Origin: Lacrimispora sp. BS-2 | GTDB taxonomy: Bacteria; Bacillota; Clostridia; Lachnospirales; Lachnospiraceae | DNA length: 64,000 nt | NCBI RefSeq assembly: GCF_040207125.1 | Contig: NZ_CP157940.1 | Span: 2,604,001-2,668,000, forward strand | Direction of reading: 5' to 3' | In this document: positions 58,689 through 64,000 of the stretch, one piece after another | Layout: each line of letters opens with the position of its first letter | Numbering within the stretch: the stretch's first letter is position 1 | Notes under the pieces: model-generated | The model's database searches: none | Seen by the model: the letters and a program-made list of their open reading frames with translations, nothing else | Told to the model about the DNA's origin: nothing | Position numbers and translations under genes: made by a program

Positions 58689-59546
58689 TTATTTGATCGC
58701 GCCTTCTACCATGCCCTGAATGATCTGTTTCTGTGCCAGCAGAAAGAGTATGATAATCGGTATCATGGCTAAAAAGGCCGCAGCCAGTATTAAGTCCCAC
58801 TGCTTTACATAAGAGCCTACAAAGCTGCTTACCGCTACGGGCAGCGTCTTGATCCTGCCGTTTAACCCAAGCATCAGAGAAGGCAGAAGGTAATCGTTCC
58901 ATATCCAGATTCCATTTAATATGAGAACGGTCATCTGAACCGGTTTTAAAAGGGGAAATACGATTTTGAAAAAGGTTCCCTCAGGGCTGCATCCGTCAAT
59001 CCATGCCGCCTCTTCCAACTCCCTTGGAACCCCTTTGATAAAGCCATGAAGGATAAAGATGGACATGGAGCCGCCAAATCCCAGATAAGCAATGATAATT
59101 CCAGTATAACTGCTGAGAAGCCGGATACCGATAAAGGAAGAGAGCTCCCGGAATGTGGATAAAAGAGGGAGCATGACCACCTGAAAGGGGATTACCATAG
59201 CTGCAACAAAGGTCATGAAAATAACATTGGACCACCTCGTCTTATTGCGGACCAATACCCAGGCCGCCATACTGGAAAAGAGAGTTAAAAGTCCAAGGCT
59301 GACAATCGTTATAAACAGGGAACTGGAAAAAGACCTCCAATAGCTGAAATTCTGATTATGGATCACGTTCTGCAGATTAACTATCATCTGCCCCCAGTTA
59401 TCAGGCGGAGCAATGGGACTAATAACAATGGCCGCACTTTTCTTGGCCGCATTGAAAATGACCAGAATAAAGGGGGACAAAACCAAAAGGGATAAAATAA
59501 GGGCTATCAGTTCGATTATGGTTCCTCTGAATTTTCTTCTGCTCAC
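58689..59546 (-). CDS. Sugar ABC transporter permease (MalG type)
   Basis: The 285-residue protein has six membrane segments and the ATPase-contact loop LEEAAWIDGCSPEGTFFKIVFPLLKP. It starts with GTG at 59546, overlapping the previous stop (GTGA), so it is translationally coupled to the MalF-type permease. Confidence 0.9.
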   Translation of the reverse strand: MSRRKFRGTIIELIALILSLLVLSPFILVIFNAAKKSAAIVISPIAPPDNWGQMIVNLQNVIHNQNFSYWRSFSSSLFITIVSLGLLTLFSSMAAWVLVRNKTRWSNVIFMTFVAAMVIPFQVVMLPLLSTFRELSSFIGIRLLSSYTGIIIAYLGFGGSMSIFILHGFIKGVPRELEEAAWIDGCSPEGTFFKIVFPLLKPVQMTVLILNGIWIWNDYLLPSLMLGLNGRIKTLPVAVSSFVGSYVKQWDLILAAAFLAMIPIIILFLLAQKQIIQGMVEGAIK

Positions 59547-60583
59547 AGTTCAATCTCCCTCCTTTTGCTGATGGTCACCTGGGTCAGGGACACTATTGCC
59601 AGAATAATGAAGAATACAACCGCTTTTGTCTGCCCCTGGGCGTACTGGTTCTTGGCAATGGCCGTATTGTAAATATTAAGTGCCAAAAACTCGGTGGAGG
59701 CAATGGCCTTGGCACCCAGGATCCTGCTGGGCGCTCCATTGGTAATGGCAAAATTTAAGTCAAACTGTTTAAAAGAATTAACAAGGGTTAAGAAGATGCA
59801 GACCGTAAAGGTATTGGCGATCATGGGCAGCTTGATATGAAACAGGGTCTTTAAGCCGTTTGCCCCATCCACCCCGGAAGCTTCCAATACATCTTTGGGT
59901 ACCGATTGAAGCCCAGTCACATAAATCATCATAATATAACCGGCATACTGCCAGGTACTGACGATCAGTATAGCTAAAAAAGCCAGATCAGGGTCCGTCA
60001 GCATGGATAGGCTTCCCTTAAAAAGAGATGGGAACACCTTGTTAAAAATGAACTGCCATACATATCCCAGAACAATTCCCCCGATTAAGTTGGGAAGAAA
60101 AAATGACGCCCGGTAAAAGTTCCTTCCTCTTGCCCCTGATGTGCATAAAAGCGCCAGAGCAAAAGCCGTGAAGTTTACAAAGATCATATTGACCACCGTA
60201 AACAGGAAGGTGATCACCAGGGAATACAGATAATCAGGGGACCGGAACATATTCACATAATTTGCCAGTCCAACGACCTGTGTAAACCCGATTCCATTCC
60301 AATTTGTGAAAGAATAAAAGATGCCGAATAAAAAAGGAATCAGGACCGTTATGACAAATGCCCCCAACAGAGGCAGTAAAAACAATCCATTCACGATCAT
60401 CCTGTGTCTCTTTCCCGGAAGGAAATATAATCCGGCAATGACCAGAAGAAATCCAAGAACCAGAAGAATTCCCCTGTATGCCATATTCTTATAGAACAAA
60501 TCTAAATAAAGTGCATAAATAACCATCAACACGCCAAGCAGCACGGGCAGCATGAATACAACCTTTTTTGCATTTCCATCCAT
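59543..60583 (-). CDS. Sugar ABC transporter permease (MalF type)
   Basis: ATG 60583 (MDGNAKKVVFMLPVLLG) with AGGAGAATATAT upstream is preferred; the longer frame to 60649 would read through the hairpin after the binding-protein gene. This gives 345 residues. Two extra N-terminal membrane segments precede the usual six, and the EAA loop is KDVLEASGVDGANGLKTLFHIKLP. No ATPase gene is in the operon. Confidence 0.9.
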   Translation of the reverse strand: MDGNAKKVVFMLPVLLGVLMVIYALYLDLFYKNMAYRGILLVLGFLLVIAGLYFLPGKRHRMIVNGLFLLPLLGAFVITVLIPFLFGIFYSFTNWNGIGFTQVVGLANYVNMFRSPDYLYSLVITFLFTVVNMIFVNFTAFALALLCTSGARGRNFYRASFFLPNLIGGIVLGYVWQFIFNKVFPSLFKGSLSMLTDPDLAFLAILIVSTWQYAGYIMMIYVTGLQSVPKDVLEASGVDGANGLKTLFHIKLPMIANTFTVCIFLTLVNSFKQFDLNFAITNGAPSRILGAKAIASTEFLALNIYNTAIAKNQYAQGQTKAVVFFIILAIVSLTQVTISKRREIEL

Positions 60584-60635
60584 ATATATTCTCCTAACCT
60601 TTTCACCGATCCTCCATGGTGGCGACCACTTAGTT

Positions 60636-60662
60636 AAGGCGGCTTTCATAAGCCGCCTTTTC
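60636..60662 (-). terminator. Intercistronic hairpin after the binding-protein gene
   Basis: AAGGCGGCTT and AAGCCGCCTT form a 10-bp stem with a 4-base loop. It lies between the highly expressed binding-protein gene and the permease genes, a usual place for partial termination or mRNA stabilisation. Confidence 0.65.
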
Positions 60663-60667
60663 CCTAA

Positions 60668-61984
60668 TTATTTTTTCACATAATCGGCAATTGCGGTTTC
60701 CATCATGGTGACAAACGTATCCCTGTCGATTTCTCCTTTTGCATATAATTCAAAAACTGCTGCCGTAGCGTTCATTGCCATGCCTTCCGGCATCTTCGCC
60801 CATTCCCAGGAATAGGTATTTCCTGCATCCACATAGGTTTTTAAGCTCTTTGCAAGAGGTGTTTCAGGGCTTACGGTACAGGTGGTATAGGGAGAAATCA
60901 TTCCGCAATCGGTCACAAGGCTTTTCTGGCCGTCTGCCGAGGTTGCAAGTTCTTTTAAAAACGCTTTTGCTGCGTCAGTATTATTTCCTTTGTTATAAAC
61001 GGCCCACCAGGATGGACAATCAGCAAGCACGCCCTTCATCTCTTCTTTGGTAAATGCCAGAGGAGCGATTCCGCAGTCAAACTTGACCTGATAATCAGGA
61101 AGGGAAGGATCGATCCAGTTTCCCTGAGTGATAAATGCAGTCTTTCCTTGAGCCCACAGCGCAAGCTGATCATCATAGGTTCCTGAAATCAGAGTATTCT
61201 TATCGGAATAATCAAAGAGCAGCTTCATAAAATCAGCAAACTGTCCCAGACGTTCCTCATCCACTGTGCCGGCTTTTAACATATCAATGTATTTGGCATC
61301 CCCTCTTTCTAAACCGCCGGATAAGTAATACCCAAACAGATGATTTCCTGTTGCCCAGTACATCTGTCCGGATTCCGCCGCAACAGAGCATACCGCGGTG
61401 ATTCCCAGCTCCTCTTTTTTGCTGTCAATGGTTTCAAATACCTGCTTGAACCCATCATAGGTTGTCAGGGAAGCCGGATCAATTCCGGCAGCTTCCAGAA
61501 CGTCCTTGTTATATGTAATTCCATATCCTTCCACGGCATAAGGAAAACCAACGGTTTTACCATCTGCCGACTGAAAACCGAAATCAGTCTGGGAAGCCCA
61601 TTCTTCTCCGCTTAAATCTACCATGTAATCCTTCCAGGTCTGATAATCGCCTTCTCCTCCGAATACGAAGATATCAGGCATGTTTCCTGCTGCCAGATAA
61701 TTTTTTAAAGCGCCGTTAATATCCACTCCGCCCCCCAGGGATTCAATCACCACTTCCTGGCCGGTTTTTTCCTGATACTGTTTTGCAAAGGCCTTTAATG
61801 GTCCGTCAATTTCAATCTTCCCATTTACAATGCGGATTGCCTCCCCGCCTTTGCCTGAGACAGCTTCTTCCTTTCCATCCTTGGAAGCCGGGCTGCCTGT
61901 ATGATCAGTATTGCTCCCGCAGCCTGTCATTGCGCCCAAAACCATTGCTCCCACTAGTGCCATAGTTAATAACTTCTTCTTCAT
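60668..61984 (-). CDS. Sugar ABC transporter substrate-binding lipoprotein
   Basis: This 438-residue family 1 solute-binding protein has lipobox VLGAMTGCGSN and mature motifs NMPDIFVFGGEGDYQTW, VEGYGITYNKDVLEAAGIDP and AQGKTAFITQGNWIDP. It starts at ATG 61984 behind GGAGGGTG. It likely binds an alpha-glucan-derived oligosaccharide, given the downstream glucosidase. It is first in the operon and controlled by the LacI-type operator at 62045. Confidence 0.9.
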   Translation of the reverse strand: MKKKLLTMALVGAMVLGAMTGCGSNTDHTGSPASKDGKEEAVSGKGGEAIRIVNGKIEIDGPLKAFAKQYQEKTGQEVVIESLGGGVDINGALKNYLAAGNMPDIFVFGGEGDYQTWKDYMVDLSGEEWASQTDFGFQSADGKTVGFPYAVEGYGITYNKDVLEAAGIDPASLTTYDGFKQVFETIDSKKEELGITAVCSVAAESGQMYWATGNHLFGYYLSGGLERGDAKYIDMLKAGTVDEERLGQFADFMKLLFDYSDKNTLISGTYDDQLALWAQGKTAFITQGNWIDPSLPDYQVKFDCGIAPLAFTKEEMKGVLADCPSWWAVYNKGNNTDAAKAFLKELATSADGQKSLVTDCGMISPYTTCTVSPETPLAKSLKTYVDAGNTYSWEWAKMPEGMAMNATAAVFELYAKGEIDRDTFVTMMETAIADYVKK

Positions 61985-62044
61985 AATACACCCTCCATAT
62001 ATTAATTTTTGCTGTTAATTAGTGAAAAATTCCCGCTTTCATTG

Positions 62045-62064
62045 TAACTTATGCGCATAAGTTA
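62045..62064. promoter_or_regulatory. LacI-family operator 1
   Basis: TAACTTATGCGCATAAGTTA is a perfect 20-bp palindrome with a central CG, the classic form for LacI/GalR regulators. It lies just downstream of the -10 element, where binding would block initiation. Confidence 0.8.
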
Positions 62065-62074
62065 TTTGTACATT

Positions 62075-62103
62075 ATATTATCATCTCTCAGGCAAGTTAT
62101 CAA
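62075..62103 (-). promoter_or_regulatory. Promoter of the sugar ABC operon
   Basis: On the minus strand: TTGATA, 17 bases, TAATAT, with operator 1 immediately downstream. Confidence 0.65.
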
Positions 62104-62186
62104 GTGTTTTTTTCTTTTTTTTATAAAAAAATGGATATTACCAGATTCCTAAGCCTAAGATCTGTAAATCAAACAGTCATTCATTA

Positions 62187-62200
62187 CTTATACGCATAAG
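62187..62200. promoter_or_regulatory. LacI-family operator 2
   Basis: CTTATACGCATAAG is a one-mismatch copy of the operator 1 core, about 140 bases away, suitable for looping or cooperative repression. Confidence 0.65.
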
Positions 62201-62296
62201 CTGCTCCGTAAATGTAGATGTCTAAGGTATACTTCACCGAAAAATCACAACCTGCTGACAGCTCTGCCGCCGTTACTACGGGCACTTGCCTGCCTA

Positions 62297-62348
62297 TAAA
62301 ACAAGGAAGCCTTACTCCCGCCCCTTTCGGGAAAGTAAGACTTCCTTG
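62297..62348 (-). terminator. Terminator of the LacI-family gene
   Basis: CAAGGAAG...CTTACT and AGTAAG.CTTCCTTG arms flank a GC-rich loop and are followed on the minus strand by TTTTATAGG. Confidence 0.7.
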
Positions 62349-62358
62349 ATATGCCATA

Positions 62359-63375
62359 CTATCTTATTTCCTTTACAGAATTTCTTTCCACAAGAGAAAC
62401 AGGAAGCTGTTCAAACTTGTCTCCATAATCCTCTTTACGGATCATATGAAACAGCTTTTCAACTGCAAGCCCGCCCTTCCTGGTAACATCCTGGTGAACG
62501 GTGGTCAGTGCCGGCCTAACCATCCGGCTGTAAACATTATCATCAAATCCCACCACAGATAAATCTTCCGGTATCTTAAGCCCATGATCCTGCAAATAAT
62601 TCATGATATTGGCCGCATAGTAATCGGAGGCGCATACAAAGGCGGTAAAATCCCCTGCCCTGCGGTATACATCGGCTAAAAGCAGAGACATATCCGAGCC
62701 ATTGGGTTCCAGCATGATAAAATCTTCTTCCTCATAAGGAAGCCCTGCTTCCATAATTGCCGCCTTATATCCCTTAAACCGCTGATAGTCTACTCCCACA
62801 CAGTTATCCGCAAGAAAAGCAATCTTTTGATGGCCTTTGCGAATGAGGTATTCCGTTATTTCATAGCCTCCCCGTTGGTCATCTACCCCAACATTGACAT
62901 ATTCAAAAATCGAATCATCAAAATAGCAGTCAATAAAGACCATGGGCTTTTTTACCTTTTGTTTCAGAAGAATTCCATCCGCCCTCTGCATTCCCAACAG
63001 GATAAGGCCATCAACATTCCAACTGGCAACCGAATTTATTATTTCAGTGACATCATCAGAAATATACACCATGGTAAAGTATCCTCTTGCCCTGACAAAG
63101 CTTTCAACAGCTCCGGTCAGTTCTCCTGCAAAGGGATCCTTCATAAAGTTATCATATTTGTCACGGTTTGTTCTCATAGCCAGTCCAATAATGCCAGATT
63201 GGTTTCTGGCAAGATTCCTGGCATTAATATTGGGAACATAATCATATTCTTCGATCAGCCGTTTTACCTTTTCCACCATGGCAGGAGAAACCTCGCCTGT
63301 TTTTCCATGAATGACATTAGACACCGTGGTCGTACTGGTTCCAAGCATTTCCGCCATTTTTTTAATAGTAATCAT
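62359..63375 (-). CDS. LacI-family transcriptional regulator
   Basis: ATG 63375 (MITIKKMAEMLGTSTTTVSNVIHGKTGEVS) is chosen because GGAGAATGGT lies upstream and the DNA-binding helix-turn-helix then begins at residue 3, as in the family; the frame to 63420 lacks a ribosome site. This gives 338 residues, with hinge NINARNLARNQSGIIGLAM and a PBP-like ligand domain (GLILLGMQRADG, ICxSDYYAANI region, EDLSVVGFDDNVYSRM). It most likely represses the adjacent ABC/alpha-glucosidase operon through the palindromes at 62045 and 62187, relieved by an oligosaccharide. Confidence 0.9.
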   Translation of the reverse strand: MITIKKMAEMLGTSTTTVSNVIHGKTGEVSPAMVEKVKRLIEEYDYVPNINARNLARNQSGIIGLAMRTNRDKYDNFMKDPFAGELTGAVESFVRARGYFTMVYISDDVTEIINSVASWNVDGLILLGMQRADGILLKQKVKKPMVFIDCYFDDSIFEYVNVGVDDQRGGYEITEYLIRKGHQKIAFLADNCVGVDYQRFKGYKAAIMEAGLPYEEEDFIMLEPNGSDMSLLLADVYRRAGDFTAFVCASDYYAANIMNYLQDHGLKIPEDLSVVGFDDNVYSRMVRPALTTVHQDVTRKGGLAVEKLFHMIRKEDYGDKFEQLPVSLVERNSVKEIR

Positions 63376-63540
63376 ACCATTCTCCTTAAATTTCCAGTAA
63401 TGGCCATGATCAGATACCATTACGAATTTCCTCTAATCATTTTATTACTACTCTATTAAATATGCAAGTACCAGATGACCAAAGCTTTTGCTCCAGGGAT
63501 CTTGTTGGTAAATAGGTACAACTTTTAAAAATTCTGTTGC
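63376..63540. other. Upstream region of the LacI-family gene
   Basis: AT-rich sequence with no frame; it contains the likely promoter of the regulator, but no confident -35/-10 pair can be marked. Confidence 0.3.
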
Positions 63541-63558
63541 ATTTCATTTTAAATCATT

Positions 63559-63792
63559 GTACTGTGAAAAAGGACCGGCCCGGATGTGCATCATGGCAGC
63601 ATTGCCGGAGGAAAGTATGGTGTTTTTACCATAGACCACACAGCCGAAGCAATGAAGCAGGCATGGGGAGCGGTTTTCCAGCAGCTTTTTACAGAAAACC
63701 ATGTTCCTGACCCTTCGCGGCCGGTTTTAGAACGATACAAGGCCGAGCTGTTAGAGCGGCATCTTTGTGAAATCTGTATCCCTATTCAATAA
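63559..63792 (+). pseudogene. GyrI-like/AraC effector-binding domain fragment
   Basis: The plus-strand frame reads KRTGPDVHHGSIAGGKYGVF, TIDHTAEAMKQAWGAVFQQL, VLERYKAELLERHLCEICIP and IQ then stop. This is the C-terminal part of a GyrI-like small-molecule-binding domain (GGxYAVF...W..l...E.Y...IPI) as found behind AraC helix-turn-helix domains. No DNA-binding part or ribosome site precedes it, so it is a remnant. Confidence 0.6.
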
Positions 63793-63857
63793 CCCCCCAA
63801 TGCAGGTCCTGATTTAAATTTTACATTGTCAGCCTTGTTGCACTGAATCAGGAAATA

Positions 63858-63894
63858 GAAAAAGAAAAAGGCGAAGCCTGAAAAGACTTCGCCT
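63858..63894 (-). terminator. Terminator of the transaldolase gene
   Basis: AGGCGAAG and CTTCGCCT arms are followed on the minus strand by TTTTTCTTTTTC. Confidence 0.78.
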
Positions 63895-63905
63895 GAAACA
63901 ACTGA

Positions 63906-64000
63906 TTATTCTCCAAATACTGCCTTATAATCCGCCTTGAATTTCTCAATTCCCTGATCAGTCAGCGGGTGCTTTACCATCTGAATCAGTACACTGTAAG
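63906..64000 (-). CDS. Transaldolase (FSA/TalC-type), C-terminal end only
   Basis: The last ~31 residues are visible: [20 protein letters not shown] then [10 protein letters not shown] and stop. HPLTDxGIxxF is the characteristic C-terminus of small transaldolases/fructose-6-phosphate aldolases. The rest lies beyond the window. These enzymes move a dihydroxyacetone unit in the pentose phosphate pathway. Confidence 0.75.
   Translation of the reverse strand, partial: YSVLIQMVKHPLTDQGIEKFKADYKAVFGE

Overview
The window comes from a low-to-moderate GC Gram-positive anaerobe, most likely a Clostridia/Lachnospiraceae species of the Lacrimispora type (inference). The evidence is strong GGAGG ribosome sites, lipoproteins with lipoboxes, several oligosaccharide uptake systems, a flavodiiron protein, and a molybdenum hydroxylase with its own XdhC maturase. 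No rRNA, tRNA or CRISPR array was seen.

1-31.3 kb is ordinary chromosome. In order it holds: the 5' part of a BaiN/YhiN-type flavoprotein; a double-domain PPK2; an Fe-S aldo/keto reductase; an alpha-glucoside PTS set (GH4 6-phospho-alpha-glucosidase, EIICB and a frameshifted GH13 glucosidase) with an AraC regulator; a YesM/YesN two-component system followed by a sugar ABC transporter and a GH13 alpha-glucosidase; an RpiR regulator; aspartokinase; a FecBCD-type metal/cofactor ABC transporter with a methyltransferase; a DUF523-HD fusion; a fused Mo hydroxylase plus an unusual XdhC; and a flavodiiron protein.

31.3-52.0 kb is a more AT-rich accessory island and the main discovery. Seven minus-strand cassettes share one 230-residue leader: a PAAR-like DUF4280 domain plus a Gly/Ala-rich linker ending in SDVEGxG. 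After it each carries a different C-terminal domain. Six look like peptidoglycan hydrolases (SLT-like, GH24-like, phage-tail-lysozyme-like and three GH19-like); one is unassigned. Each is followed directly by a gene for an exported lipoprotein or membrane-anchored protein, which fits an immunity role. The three GH19-like effectors are each paired with an RsiV-like (DUF3298/DUF4163-like) lipoprotein. Cassettes 3, 5 and 7 have intact reading frames. Cassettes 1, 2 and 6 are 5'-truncated orphans and 4 is frameshifted. Between them lie relic toxin and immunity fragments, two IS110-family remnants and one ISL3-family insertion with perfect ends and an 8-bp target duplication. No delivery apparatus (sheath, tube, VgrG, ATPase) is in the window, so any injection machine must be encoded elsewhere.

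52-64 kb returns to ordinary chromosome: a 25-codon Cys-rich gene and ferritin, fused SecDF, a winged-helix regulator, a second sugar ABC operon with a GH13 alpha-glucosidase under a LacI regulator with visible palindromic operators, an AraC/GyrI-like fragment, and the 3' end of a transaldolase.
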